From NCBI GenBank assembly GCA_008933995.1, contig WARS01000015.1, positions 13,834,957 to 13,898,956 of the forward strand: a DNA stretch of 64,000 bases, written 5' to 3'. Position 1 is the stretch's first letter; every line of letters starts with the position of its first letter. The translations under genes and the position numbers were made by a program. Of this stretch, positions 22,761 to 35,345 are shown one piece after another. The notes under the pieces were generated by a model. It saw only the letters and a program-made list of their open reading frames with translations, was not told the origin of the DNA and ran no database searches. This stretch comes from Datnioides undecimradiatus (lineage: Eukaryota; Chordata; Actinopteri; Lobotiformes; Datnioididae).

Positions 22761-25700
22761 CCTTTCTTGTAAATAACACTGCCAGCTGGGCATCAAGTTG
22801 ACTGCATTTCGGTCCTACCCCCATTTATTCCCTATTTCCTTTTCCCTGTTTGGCACCAAACTCATCAACAAATTCCATAACATCCTCTAACACTGACCAA
22901 TAGGAGGTTTTCCTGTACACAACTGTAAATGTGTTAAAACTCAAGGATGTTGAAGGTGCTTCCAGGTCTTGATCTGGCAAGGATTTATACTCTAACAGCC
23001 AAATTTGACGTGGTGACCACTAGAACAGACGAAACCCCGCATTAGCATCATTGCACACGGATAAGTTTTTATTGATTGACCCTTTTGCAGGGTTCTCATT
23101 TACATAATAAGTCAGTCAGAAACACTGAAAGCTGGATGGCATTTTCAACCAATTCACAGTGTTCATCTGAGATTTTATCAGCTGCAGCTAGCTACCTAAC
23201 TGTCAGCAACGGCTGTATTTCCAGCATGGAAAATGAATGGTAACAGATTAAAAATCTTTGTCCTCCTTTGTTTGTCACAGATTCCCCTTTATTTTAATGT
23301 ACCATTGAAAACTGCATATATTTGGTGCTAGCTCAGAAAGCAGCAGTTGTTAAGCTCCTGCCAGCTTGGGCCTGGCAGCCTCTCTGGCCTCACACCAAGT
23401 CTTGATGTCATAGTCTGTCTTTAGAGGCACTTTGACGTCACGCTGGCATTATTTTAAAGGACACTTCCTCCAAACTCAGTGCTTCCTCACTTAGCTTCAC
23501 TGAACCTATTAGGAATTGTTCAATGTTGTATACATGGAGACAAAAACAGCAAGTGCCAGTCCTGTGTCTTCTGCTAAATTCAGTAACATGTGAGGATGTT
23601 CCTGGTCAGCAAGTCTTTGTGGGGGCTGCTGCCTCTGCCAGGCCTGCATCAAATCCTCTGCTGCTGAGGGTCGTTGAAATTCACAGACTGTTAGAGGCTC
23701 TGCTGGTGTTGTTTCCCTAGAAACAGCCAAGGGATGGTGGGAATCAAGGAATGCAGGACAACAGTGGTTGAATTCCCATGCGCTAAGAAATCTATTCATT
23801 TTTTTTTCCTTAATTGTGACAAACAGCAGAATAGCATCAGTAAACATCACCTGCTGCGGCCTTGAGTCAGTCAAAAGCAGTTTTTTAGCAAGGTGTTTCC
23901 ACAAAAGACCAGACAAGCAGGCTGGAAAAGTCATATGAGAACCAAACAAACAACTTTTATAAAAAAAAAAAAAGAAAACTGTAAATACAAAAATATTACA
24001 ATCAGTTAATTAAAAATCTTTCTTTTTATTAATACATTTAGTAAATGATAATACAACATTAAAGCAATCAACATAACATTGTATGACATAACAAAAGAAT
24101 CCTACTTTAACAGTACATTAAGTTTCAATACAGTAACAATACATTAAAACAAAGAAAAATACCAAATCATCACCCACAAACAGACACACAAAACCAAAGG
24201 AAAAAAGGACAGTGAACAGAGCAAAACAGATTCACGGATTCTGGCGAGCAGAAATAGAGATTATTGGTGAGAGAGAAAACCTGCCGCAGATTTGGGCTCA
24301 TTGGATAATTGGCTAATACCTGCTATCAGAGAGAATCTCTCCTCATGGTTGGTCTAAAGTGGCAGTGCAGACAAAGTGATCCATTAGCTGGATGGCACAA
24401 ATTTTGAGGCCTTTACAGGTCTCTAAAATACATATGAATAGGACGAGAACAACTTGAGAAGAAGCATGACCAGCAACATTTTTCCCATCATGTCTTTTGA
24501 CAGCTTTTTTCAGTAGTCTGGCTTGGATAAATATGAGTAACGTATTCGTCTTCTGTTTGCGACATGTTTTTGGTTCATTTACTATTTTTTGTTTTAATAA
24601 TAGTTATAATAGTTATAATAAAATAAAAGTAAATGTCCAATGTGTTGGCACAATGTGATGTTTCATACATCAGCTGGTGGGCGATCAATGTTCTTACCCA
24701 GAGAAGATTGGGCTGGATGTACTCCAGGATTTATATTCTCAGTACATCTGCCCTAATGCATGCAAGCCTATGTGGTAGGGTTTTAGTGTATGCTTTACAT
24801 ATATGTTTTATGTATTTCATTCTGTTTTTAGCATCCTGTTATGCCTGGCTCTTATGCTAATTTCCTTTTGAGGACAATTAAGTTAGAGGTGAGACAATAA
24901 TCTTGCTACAACATCCAGTTAGCTGTTGTGCTTGAGCTTTCCATCACATCTCATGATCTTCATTAGCAGTCGGATTTTCTCAGCTGTTATGAGATTTGCT
25001 GTTTTAAAAAGCATTTTAAGGGTTCTTGCTTATGTTTGCTTACAAGCTGAGAAAACCTAACACAGTGATTGAAAATTGGATTTTTTAAATGATGAAGTCT
25101 GATAATTGACACGTAAATGGTGCTAAACTCACCTTTTTATCATGAACCTGGCCCTCCTGAATACGCTGAGTGCTTTTAAACCTCGCAGGTTTTGTATCTA
25201 ATCACTTCCTGTTCATTCACATGCATGTTGTAACACACAACTGTCGCCCCCCCCGCCCACGATTTAATTGTTTTTCTCCTGTTCTCAAACAGATCTGTTT
25301 AGAAGCACTCATGCTTATGTAAGAGCTGCAGAAAACACAGCAGCGAAGATAAAATAAATAAAATAAATAAATGGTTTTCACACAGGAGGAGGGAGCGTTG
25401 AGGTGGGGGCTCCCATTCAGAATATGACAACCATGTTTTAAATTATGTCAAATCCCGCCGCTCCCCTCCCTCTGCTGGAATGTCTCCTTTAGCACAGAGG
25501 AATTTTATTGCCCTACCTTCCTTCTGTTGTGGTGACACTGGGGGACAAAAACCAGCGCTGACCCCATGGGGGCATCTGCTCGGCTAACCACCTAGATGCA
25601 CATTGTGACTCTGGCATAACTTCGCTGTTAGACGTCACAAGTCATTGTGTCGGAGCGTTTTTGTGTCTCGGGACAAAGCGTGAAAGAGAGAAAAGAAAAC

Positions 25701-27844
25701 AATCCAGATGCCTTCTCCGAAATGGCTCAGCTTGCCCCCTTTTATAATGCAAGTGGGGGTCAGCTTTGTTCGAACGCAGTGATAGTTGTCGTTTTAGAGA
25801 AACCAACTTTCAAAGCGCATACCTACATCTTGTAATTAGGTTAGCCGTTCCCCTTGCTGATGGCTCGGTCCTCTCATGGGGATTACTCTCACTTGGAAAA
25901 ATTACACAAATTAGACTCACGTGTTTGAGCTACATATTCATTTTCTGTGACTGAGTACCAGTTGCCCAAACCTGAGGCAAGCACAGGCTGTCATTAAAGA
26001 CTTTCGAAACAATGGGTTCTTTGCACCAATATAATTTTTGTTTTTCGTCTCTGCTTTTTGTAAACATCTGGCAGAATCTTTTGCTTCTCTGACAGAAAAA
26101 CTGCTGAGGGGCCCACGTAGGACTCATTGTCTTTTAAGATATTGATGTCCAGATGCATTTTATTACATCAGAATAGATAGTTAGTATTGTTTGTGAGGGG
26201 CAGTCACTAATTTGGTTTGCATTCAGCCTTCAGTCTTGTAACATAAAGAATAAAGCTGTCACTTCTGCATGGCTGTGTATGCATATGTGCATGTGTGTGT
26301 CAAAAGTCTGCATTTTTATGTTTTCTCTGTTCCTATTTTACCAGAGGTTACCATGCTTTTATGGCTTTTCATCCTAAACTTTGGAAGAGCTCTTCTCCGT
26401 TCTTTCAGAATTGCTGAATCTGCGGTTTGTCTGTCTGTCAAACAAAGCTTTTCGACAGGTTAGCCCTCTCATGAATGCTGCTTGTCAGCCTTTTGTTTGT
26501 TTTTATTAATATTTAATCTCTGAATCTTACGAATGTCCATGTTTGTTTGTATGTATGTATGCATGCATGCATGTATGTACGTTTTCCTATATTTGTGTGT
26601 TTTTTCATCCTGTATGTGTGCCACTTTGTAACTCAGTGTTATTATTGTTGTTAGCGAATAGATGTTATGGAGCAGAACTCTAAAGAAGCAAAAAGATCAA
26701 AGAGAAAATCAGAAAAAGAAAATACTCAGTGCCTCAAAAAAGTGCGTACTTACAGCTTGTATGTCTAAATATAACATGTATATTAAGTTTTGGTTTTACT
26801 TCATCTCGAGTGATTCTTACTATATTCGCACACAGAGAAATCCTTAATGTTAATCAAGGTAATAGCCCGTGGACTGTTTTGTTTGGTTGGCTCTCACTAG
26901 CGTCATCATGCTCCCCTTTGTGCTTGTGCCGTCAGTGCAGATTTCTGTCAGATAAAGTGATTTTTTTTTTTTCTCCATCTTCAACCACATTTTTGCAATT
27001 TACTTCATAGATCTTTGTTGTTGTTGCCTCTTTATTTCAACCAGATAAAGGATTTTATTTACTTCACAACACCATGAGCTTGCATCTTTTATCGTTTTGA
27101 TTGAGAGACACTTAGTGGCAGAAAATTTCATATTGTACATTTAAGGGCCCTCTTGACTAAATGTACTTGGTTAGTGTCCATCACTGAATATAAGCAACAC
27201 ATTAGGTTTATGAGAGTAGGAAGGGAGTTTTATAGACATGGCATGAAAAACAGGAAAGAGACGGGGGGTCAGGGGGTCCTGCTGTTAGTTTAAGCCCATA
27301 TAAAATGTAATGACACAGCGATCTTGTGAGACCTTTTGCAGAGAAACATTTCGGGAGTGATTAAATTTGTCCCGCTCAGAGGAATCGTGTAAGTGTATTT
27401 GTTGGGTGAGCGATCAACAATAAGTGAAAGGGGAGTTGTTACTGCACCTGTGTAAGCAGAAAACATCTGTTCCCTCAAGAAGCCATATCCTCAAAAGTCA
27501 TCTTCCCAAAAACCTCCATGTAAAACAGAAACAATAAAATCTTTCCCTGTAACTTGTTGAGTAACATGTTTTATCGCACTGCATCTGCATAGAAATCCAG
27601 TTTTGCCTCAGAGGCCTGCTTTCAATTTGCCTCATGTGATTCGTTGCCAATTGTAACAGCAACTTATTTGTCTGGATCTGTGGTTGTGAAGAAGACCAGA
27701 TGTTGCACTTTGAGGCCAGATGAAGGAAGTCAGAGGGTCCGTGTCTCCACGGCGGGTCAAGGATGAACAGGATGTTGATAAACTAACAAACCAGGAAACC
27801 TTGACTCCTTTTTAAAAAAAAAAAAATAAAATAAAAAAAAATAG
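22761..27844. other. Intergenic, no gene seen
   Basis: The minus-strand frame 23509-23949 (146 codons) has no domain I know and overlaps a plus frame. The stretch also holds a C-run near 25247-25254, AAATA repeats at about 25351-25372, a TATG/CATG microsatellite at about 26545-26580, and T/A runs. No exon is called. Confidence 0.5.
26545..26580 (+). repeat. TTTG/TATG/CATG tetranucleotide tract
   Basis: The tract reads as tandem TTTG, then TATG, then CATG units and back to TATG. It is a compound tetranucleotide microsatellite. Confidence 0.8.
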
Positions 27845-28027
27845 TCGCTCTTGCTCTTCTCCCAGCTGCCCTCATCGCTTTGTTATTCCTCTTGCTTCTC
27901 CTCTTTTATCCCTTACCTAGACCTCCTGGCCTCCTCATTTATTTTCCCTTTGTCTTGCCTCTTCCCAACCCTGTCACCTAGTTTCTCTCACCTTTCTCTG
28001 TTTGTCTGTCTGTTCCTCTCCCACAGC
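27845..28027 (+). other. Long pyrimidine-biased tract
   Basis: About 180 bases are dominated by C and T on the plus strand, with only scattered purines. The tract follows an A-rich stretch at about 27813-27841. It accounts for the serine/leucine/phenylalanine-rich frame here. It is not a gene. Confidence 0.6.
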
Positions 28028-28639
28028 AGAGAGGCCATGAGGTGTGCAGATGTGCCAGTTAATTAGGTTTCCTTATCTGCAGGCAGCTCACCTACGGTCA
28101 AGTCGAGCCAGGTGTGGGAGCCTGCAAAGCAGACTCAATCACAGACACACACACACAGGAGCAAACAACAACGTCAGCAGCCCTGTTATTTTTTTCTCTT
28201 TCTTATCGGCCCATTTAATGAATCCTGCAGTAGAGTGAGAAGGCAGCATCATGTCATCGGCGTGCAGACGGAGAGCGAGAGGAAGAGAGGGGAGAACAAA
28301 ATGGGAAAGAGAGACTGTGAGAGGGAGGGAAATGAACAGAATGTCTTGACACAGACCTCTAACGGCCCTTTCGCTGTGCCCAATAAAAGCAGTGATATAT
28401 GATCATGTCTCTTCCATGTGTGATGCAGGCAAAGCGCAGACTCACACATCGTCTCAGGGATCCATCCATCTGACAGTTCATTCTCTCTGGAACAAACCAC
28501 AGGGGAGGAAACTTGGGAGCGAATTTGTTGTTTTCTTGCTTTGGTTTGTTTACAGTGAACAGGTGAATCTGCAGCTCGTCAACAAAACACTGCAAAAGAG
28601 GTGCTACAGCCACAGAGTGTATAGCAGAAGCGAACTTAG

Positions 28640-29105
28640 CTTCTGGATACTTAAAATGAAGCCGATGCCAAAGTGCCTTAAACATGCATTGTCCCCAATG
28701 TCCAACAGGGGTGATTCCACTGGTTGCAAACAGAAGTCCAGTTGTACGGAAGTCAATGAGAAACTAACAAACTTGCTTTATTGCTTCATGTAACATTTTG
28801 CATATTCGTTTTTTGGCTTCAATCGCAAGTTTCAAGTCTAAATTAATACAGCATAATCTTTTATTCTGTAAATTATAGTCCTGTTTTGAGTCAAATCAGA
28901 AATGAAGCAAGGTATTCCTTCAGGAGCGACTGCCTTGTTCACAGGTTTTCAGTCACATCCACCCCTTGCTGCTTTCTGGCTCCATCTTCTCCTAAATGTG
29001 GTCACTTCTGGCTCCACAAAACCAAGATGACAAACAAATGCCAGACTTGAGGGTTCAAACCAATGGTTGACACCATGGCAGCTACTTCTTTTTAACAGTT
29101 TATGC
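28640..29105 (+). repeat. Dispersed repeat family 4
   Basis: Ordered blocks are ATGAAGCCGATGCC, GGTTGCAAACAGAAGTCCAG, GGAAGTCAATGAGAAA, TTTCAAGTCT, AATACAGCAT, CTCCATCTTCTCC, AATGTGGTCACTTCTGG, CACAAAACCAAGATG, then GAGGGTTCAAACCAATGG. I remember the same order from a common spiny-rayed fish repeat. The class is unknown to me. The frames at 28359-28793 and 28949-29203 are shadows of it. Confidence 0.6.
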
Positions 29106-29599
29106 CCAGGAACAGGGCACAACAAACAATCTGCACTCGCTTTGTTTTCACTCTGTGGATCTTTGTCACAGGTAGTTAATATTAAAGTATGATTGTAACC
29201 CACTCACCCAATCAGAATTTTCATGCCTACAGTGAACAATCCACTTATTATTATAAAATAAAAGGCTTTTAAATTTCCTATGACAAGAGCATATATAATA
29301 TTGAGAACCTGCATATCACCTTTGAACAACTATCCAATAAATTCAAGGCTGACCAATAGTCATGTTTTCAGTGTTAACAGTATGTTACATAAAGGCAAAG
29401 TCTCAATGATTTACGCTGGGATCATGGGTAGATATGATACCTCTAGTCTCATATTCAAGAACTATGGGAAGATTACCAACAGTTGGGGTTCTGCTGTCAG
29501 ATGGGGAGTGGGACTCTGCTCTCTGCTGGGTTCTTTCCTCTTCTGTGTGCTCACAACACGCCTTAATCCAGCTACATGTGCTGCATAAGCTGCTCTTCT
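29106..29599. other. Intergenic, no gene seen
   Basis: Two overlapping plus frames (29280-29588 and 29434-29667) show no domain in their own reading. The second runs beside a different frame that carries the LINE remnant listed next. Confidence 0.45.
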
Positions 29600-29720
29600 C
29601 TAAATCTTACAGGAATATCCACCAAGGTTCGGCCCTCTGTGTGAAAGGTGCAAACAGACCCCAGTGACCGTTTATCATCTGTTGACCGAATATTGCCCCT
29701 TGCTGGTCATCATCTCTGAC
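29600..29720 (+). mobile_element. Remnant of LINE C-terminal zinc knuckle
   Basis: In one plus frame the residues read PPRFGPLCERCK, then TPVTVYHLLTEYCPL. The spacing C-x2-C, then H, then x6, then C, together with the TV-HLL--CP word, is typical of the cysteine/histidine motif near the C-terminus of I/Jockey-type LINE polyproteins. It is a short remnant. A 12-bp inverted repeat (29656-29667 with 29764-29775) overlaps its 3' side and may be unrelated. Confidence 0.45.
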
Positions 29721-32164
29721 ACCATATCTTTAGTTACACCTCTCTGCTTGGTTTGTTTTTCTCTCACTGGGGTCTCTTTTACAGATCTCAGTGCTCACTC
29801 GTTGAATATTCAGCCTTGGCCTGGAACTATTAACTCATATAGATGATCCTTGTTTTCATATTTTTAAATACTCCATGACGCCCACTAGTATGATGCACAT
29901 TGGTACCAGTGTGTGTGTGTGTGCGCGTGTGTTTGTGCGAGAGTGTGATCTATGTGTTTCATATGTTATTGTTTTTTTGTTTTGTGTTTCTTTACAGTAT
30001 TCCTTATGTGTTGTACCTATTTGTATGTTGAGATGAGAGACGTGTGTATGTTAGTGTCTGATTGATAGAAAATAGTGGTCATTTATAGTCTGTCTGTATA
30101 GATATAAGGCCTGTTTAAACATCATTGTATTTACTGTAAAATGTGACTCTGGTACGTATTGAAGTTCATCTGAAATGATGTTTGCAAAAATGTATTTAAA
30201 TCTCATGAAGCAAGTCCGAAAGCCAATCTCAAGTCCTTTGGATGAAAATCCAAGTCAAGTTACAAGAAGCAAAATGTCAGTAAAATAATTTTTCAAGCTG
30301 TCATTACTTTGCAGAAACCTAAATATTTAACATTTAGCCTGGGTCAAGTCCCAAGCTGTTGTGTCTTTAATCCTATGTATGCTGTAAGATTTGGGCCCAT
30401 CTCAGACAAAAGTTAAATCATGGGAGAAATGTGCGTAGATGTTTTACAGTCTTTAACTTCATAAACAGACATTTATGTTTATTATTCTCACTCAGAAACT
30501 GAGGTAGAGTCTGCACCAATATTCTGATGGCGTCGGCGTCTCACAGTGTGACTGCTGCTGTGATCCACATCTACAAACTGAGTCAAGTCGTTGTTTACAT
30601 GGCTCAAAATTACAGATTTGCCTCAGAGGGCTTTTCAATTTGTAGAGCACAGGAAACCCTCTGTCATTACCCCCTCAATTTCAAGCCTGCATATTACGAC
30701 TGCATATTACTAAACTGGTTTCCATGTTACATTTGAGCCGTCAAATGCAATTCCTGCCTGGATTGTGTTCACGTGCTGCATGAAGATATCATAAAAGGAG
30801 TTACAAGAAAGTTGGAGTGGAGGGGGAAAATAGAGTTCAGAATGTAATCTGAGCATCTGATCATAGCAAGCGCTGCCTAAACGGTACCATAAAAAAACAA
30901 AACAAATTAAATATATTGATATTATTGATACGTGCAAAAGAAAAGCTTCGGCAGGACACTAATCACAACACAGCATGTAATGACACAGCAGATCCTAAAT
31001 TTCGCTGACAGCAAAGCAGGCTGATGCTCTCGTCTCATTTTGCTGTGCTTTTTAACCAGACGTGCGACTTTAGATGCTGATGAGCCTCTGCTCGTGCTGC
31101 TTGTGTACGTTCTTCTACTCGGATCGGAGCTACAGTTCATCAGGCATTCATCACAGCGGCCTCAAAGTGAGCAACACACTGCCTGACACAGATTGCAACC
31201 AAGACTTTTTTTCATTAGATTCATCTCGCACAGCGGGACATGAAATGAAGCTGAATGACTGCTGCTGTAAAGTGTGTGTGTGTGCGTGTGTGTTTGTGTG
31301 TGAACTCAAGTCTGCAGGAGCATGAACTGATCATAATGGCTGTCATTTCTTCCTGACTTTGAATGAGTCTCCCTCTTTCATTTTGCCTTTGTCCCAGTCT
31401 TTAAACTTGTTGTACACCTCAGTGCTTTTCTGTTTTTATGCTCCATTTTCTCCACTGTTGTTGTTTTCTCTTTATTCTGCCATCTGTAAAGCATTTTACA
31501 GGCTGTAGTCAATGACACAAAAGGAACTCTGAAAGACTGATGTGTAACGTGTCCTGATTAGAAGATTTCTATTCTCTTGTCTTGTCTTGCTTTTACTTAA
31601 AACAGAAAAACGAAACGTGTATGAGTAAAATAAAGTGCCCTGATTATGATCTAGGTCTAGGTCTGTCTGCAGCTCTGATGTAAGGCTAGTTTGATCTCCT
31701 TTTATGTTTCTCCACTTATGCTGGTGCCTTTGAGCAACACCCCTAACCTTTGAACTAAAAAAACTCTGAGAAACACTAAAGTCAGCAAATTACAGCTGAA
31801 TCTGTCTTCAAGGAATCAAAGAGATATTAGACCTCAGAGGAGAGGTCATACAGCAAACTGTGGCCCAGAGGTAAAGCTGCTAAAGCCCTCCAGAGTTTTG
31901 ACACTGAGTGGAAAAGTTGGGCTGTACATCAGAACCAATCATCAACACAAGCTGCAGTGAGAACAGTACGAAGTGCAGAGGTCACAGGTGAAAACACGTG
32001 ATAGTGTTACAGAAAGAAGCGTTTGGAGTATTTTATATACTTCACTCACCTTCCAGAGAGGTCACTGCTACTTGTATTCTGTGGTTGACCCGCAGGTTCA
32101 GCTGGCGAGGTGCAGCTCATGCATTTTGCTCAGGGATACCTCAGAGCCACTGGTGAAAAGTAGC
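29721..32164. other. Intergenic, no gene seen
   Basis: The stretch contains GT-rich tracts at about 29909-29932 and 31271-31299. None of the frames here (30527-31325) shows a domain. No exon is called. Confidence 0.5.
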
Positions 32165-32315
32165 TGTAACTTACTGTAAGAGTACTCTGTACTTTTGTGG
32201 TATTTGTGCTTGACTCCCCTTTTTATATTTGATCTAAATATTGTTTTTTTACTCCATTATCTTTATGTAACATCTGCAGTTACTAGTTACTTTTTGCATT
32301 AAGTTGAGGACCTTT
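32165..32315 (+). repeat. Dispersed repeat family 5, copy 1
   Basis: The blocks GTACTCTGTACTTTTGTGG, TTTTTACTCCATTATC and CAGTTACTAGTTACTTTTTGC match the layout of a very common fish repeat built on ACTTTTACT words. Two more copies lie at 34778-34895 (minus) and 35098-35345 (plus). Confidence 0.6.
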
Positions 32316-32724
32316 TAAAATTCAACACACTGTCAACTTTCTCTGTTTGACTTATGACCCTGCAGCGTCTCATTTCAGTTGTCTACTGTAACACATCGTG
32401 CCCGAACAGCTAAAAACAACCAATTTTTTGTCTTTAACTTCACCTTAATATTTTAACTTCATCTTTTAACAGTGTGAGTTGGGTCAGTGTGCTGTGAGTT
32501 CCCTTAACTCATTTAATACATTTTACAAAGAACATGTGATATGTGTTTGCTGACTTCCTAGCATGCTACGCTTGAGATGTTGTTTTGGTCTCTTTTAACG
32601 ATGAGGTCATTTTGAAGCTTAACATTTTGCTTTTGTTAAGTATTAGTCTTCAGTTGTAGTCAGAGTAGATCAGTCCTTTCATTAGGCATGAGTTTAATGC
32701 AGGCCTTAAGTTTCTCCCAGAGCA

Positions 32725-33150
32725 TTCATATCATTTGCTGTTTTTGCAAAAGTTGCTTTTGTCATCCTCGGTTACTGTAATGCACTTTATTCAGGTATCA
32801 TCCATGACTGTCTGGTTGGTATAAAACAGTGCTGGTTGAATTGTGACTGGAGGAATGAGGCATAAACACTTTGCCCCTGTGCTCTCCTCCCCATGTGGGC
32901 TTCTTGTTGAATTTCACATTGATATTTAAATACTCTGACTTACTTTTAAAAACAGACTTGGTCCAAAATACCCCTCAGACTTATTAAACTGCTGTGTGCC
33001 CTCTCATCCTTTAAGTGCCATGGATGGAGGCCTGACGGTCACTCCCAGCTGGCGGCTGTTGACTGCATTCGTCGTGGTAAAGAACTTTGTAACCATTTGA
33101 GGAGAAGTGCTCTATACACAAAGATTATGATTATTGTTGTTGTTGGTACT
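32725..33150 (+). mobile_element. Decayed LINE, C-terminal RT region and 3' tail
   Basis: The plus strand encodes, in short frame pieces, AFVILGYCNALYSG near 32755-32800 and then HFAPVLSS. These correspond to the usual AFV-S-LDYCNALYSG and H--PVL-SLHWLPV words of L2/CR1-type LINEs. Further on, GTAACCATTTGAGGAGAAG, GTGCTCTATACA and AAAGATTATGATTATTG follow the layout of the 3' tail. Frame changes and stops show that it is long dead. The 5' part is missing. Confidence 0.65.
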
Positions 33151-34777
33151 TGTATTGTTTTTGCATTAGGTTTTGGCACTTTTAAGTAAAGTGTCCAGGT
33201 ACTTCCTCTCAGTCGGCGAGCACTGCTGGGAAATCAAACTGGACCCGTCTCCAACTTCCTGCTGCCATTTGAATTCCAGCTCACAGGTTAGAGGTGTTTT
33301 TAATGGGATGTGAAGCCATCACTATTTATAAATGTCATTGCTATTCAGAAAGTGTGGGCCTGAACCAATTGCCTGCTTGTTAAGTTGACATTCAATGGAG
33401 ACATCTACGCTAATATATTCGGCCAAAGTTTTACAGATCTCTCTGCTGCTCTGGCTGGAGGTGTCCCTGTTTGCTCGCCCTCAGTTTCTGTATTAATATT
33501 CAAACCCCCCACTGGGCCGTTCTTAAATCTGAAGTCATGGCATTTTTACCTTTAGGAAGAGCCCTGACATGGAAGACAACGGAGACAGAGAAAGACCTAG
33601 ATGATGTGCAGTCAGTAATGAGACAGACTACAGCTCATCTTATTGCAAATGATTGCTACGCCCCCTCACCTGATTTTACATGCAGCCCTTATCCTCTGGG
33701 GCTTTTCAGTCAGCTGAGAGAGGAAGTCTGCTGCTCTCACAAATGGTTCATGTGAAATGTATTCAATTGTTGGAATATTTTAAGGCTCACAGCCAGATAC
33801 ATGAGGGATACAGCCAAAGAGAGTAAATGTTCAACAGTAAAAAGCCCATTCTGAAATCAGGGCCACCTCTGCCAAACAAAAATAACAACTTCCACCACAA
33901 TTCACAGCAATTTAAATTTTTATTAGAATAAAACTGTGTGATTTAATAGAGATTCCTGAATGTTTTATAACTTATTGGTACTGAACTGTTCTTGTTTGTT
34001 CTGTATTAATTCCTCTGTTCCTTTCCCTCTGGTTGGAGGTTGTAGAGGACGAGTGCCTCTTCTTGTTCTCCTGTCCCACCATGTGTTCAGAAGAGGAAGG
34101 GTAGAAAGTACAGTCATTATTGCTGGTGGACTGTGTTCAAAGTTAACACGTATTAGGGCTGGAAAAAAAAACATCTTTACACAAAATGAAGTTGATTCAA
34201 TCTAACTTTTTAAAAACTTTTTACGTTTTGCATCCATAACAATCTAAAAATACATCAAATGAATCAATCTGAGAAATGAAATCCAGTCTTTAGTTGGACT
34301 GCTCATTACTATTCTCTTTGCCAAGGCAAAACCCTGTGAAGAGGAGTTACAGTGGGTGGACTGGTTTTCAGAGGCCACCGGTCAAAACATTTGGCAATAT
34401 CAGTGCACGGCTTTTGACCTTTTTTAATCAGAACAAATTTAACTTAAAGGAACAAAGCAAAAGTACTTATTCAGAAGTAAATCAGTGTTTTACTATTTTA
34501 TCTGATGTTTTTGCATTAATATTACTGCTGAATTGATGTTGCATTTTATGGCTGTAGCCAATTTGAACTTGTTGAGCAGTTTAATCTACCGCATTGCATC
34601 ATATTTAACAAGGTCATCATATGTTCCTGGTGTCACTCTCATCAACCATGAACTTTGATTTATCTCAAACCATAGAGGATCAGTTTATCATTCAATTTAT
34701 CAGAAACATTCAGCTTCAACATAGAACAAATTTGGTGATACATGGTTTTCACTGAACAGGAAGAGTATGAAATATTG
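33151..34777. other. Intergenic, no gene seen
   Basis: Frames at 33471-33755 and 33960-34205 have no recognised domain; the latter has an equally long frame on the opposite strand. No exon is called. Confidence 0.5.
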
Positions 34778-34895
34778 CAACCTGAAAGTAATCAGTAACT
34801 AAATCTAGAGAAAAGTAGTGAGTAAAAAGTACATTATTTGCCTCTTAGATGTAGTGGCTCAGAAGTATAAAGTTGTTTTAAATGGAAATACTGCT
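34778..34895 (-). repeat. Dispersed repeat family 5, copy 2 (inverted)
   Basis: The reverse complement aligns closely with 35098-35220: CTTTATACTTCTGAG, CACTACATCT, AGGCAAATAATGTAC, TTTTTACTC, TTTAGTTACTG and CTTTCAG. The copy lies in opposite orientation about 200 bp from copy 3. Confidence 0.75.
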
Positions 34896-35097
34896 GACAA
34901 CCAAGGGAACAACCGGATTATCAGGCTGATCAGTGATGTCCATCATCTGTTTATCATGCAAGGAAAACCATTACCAGTATTTAAACTATGAAATATATTT
35001 AGTAGAATTTGGAGGTGCTATAAAAGCTAAAGGCACGGAGGTTGAATGAAACAGGTTTGTACTGCTAAGTATTGTGCTTCAGTACGAAGTTATGGTG

Positions 35098-35345
35098 CTT
35101 TCAGATTTCATTTTAGCTTTATACTTTTCACTACATCTCACAGGGAAATATTGTACTGTTTACTCCACCGTGTTTGTCTCACAGCTTTAGTTACCAGTTT
35201 CTTTTCAGATTACAGTTCCTCACACCCATCAGATTTAGGGGGAACGCACAGAGATTTATGCTGTCAGTGCATTTTAGTGATAATACTTTTTTTGAATGCA
35301 TTACTTTACTTGTAATAGAGTATTTTTATAGTGTGAACTCCATCA
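35098..35345 (+). repeat. Dispersed repeat family 5, copy 3
   Basis: The order is CTTTATACTTTTCACTACAT, CAGGGAAATATTGTAC, TTTACTCC, CTCACAGCTTTAGTTACC and CTTTTCAGATTACAG, then GATAATACTTTTT, TACTTTACTTGTAAT and GAGTATTTTTATAGTGTG. It is a nearly full-order copy of the common fish repeat and ends about 110 bp before the pyrimidine tract of the adamts3 upstream region. Confidence 0.75.

Noticed and set aside
23509-23949. 146-codon minus-strand open frame
   Set aside because: No domain is recognised, it overlaps a plus frame, and it lacks exon signals.
29656-29775. 12-bp inverted repeat as ends of a 120-bp MITE
   Set aside because: No target duplication is present and the left arm lies inside a LINE-like coding remnant, so it is probably coincidence.
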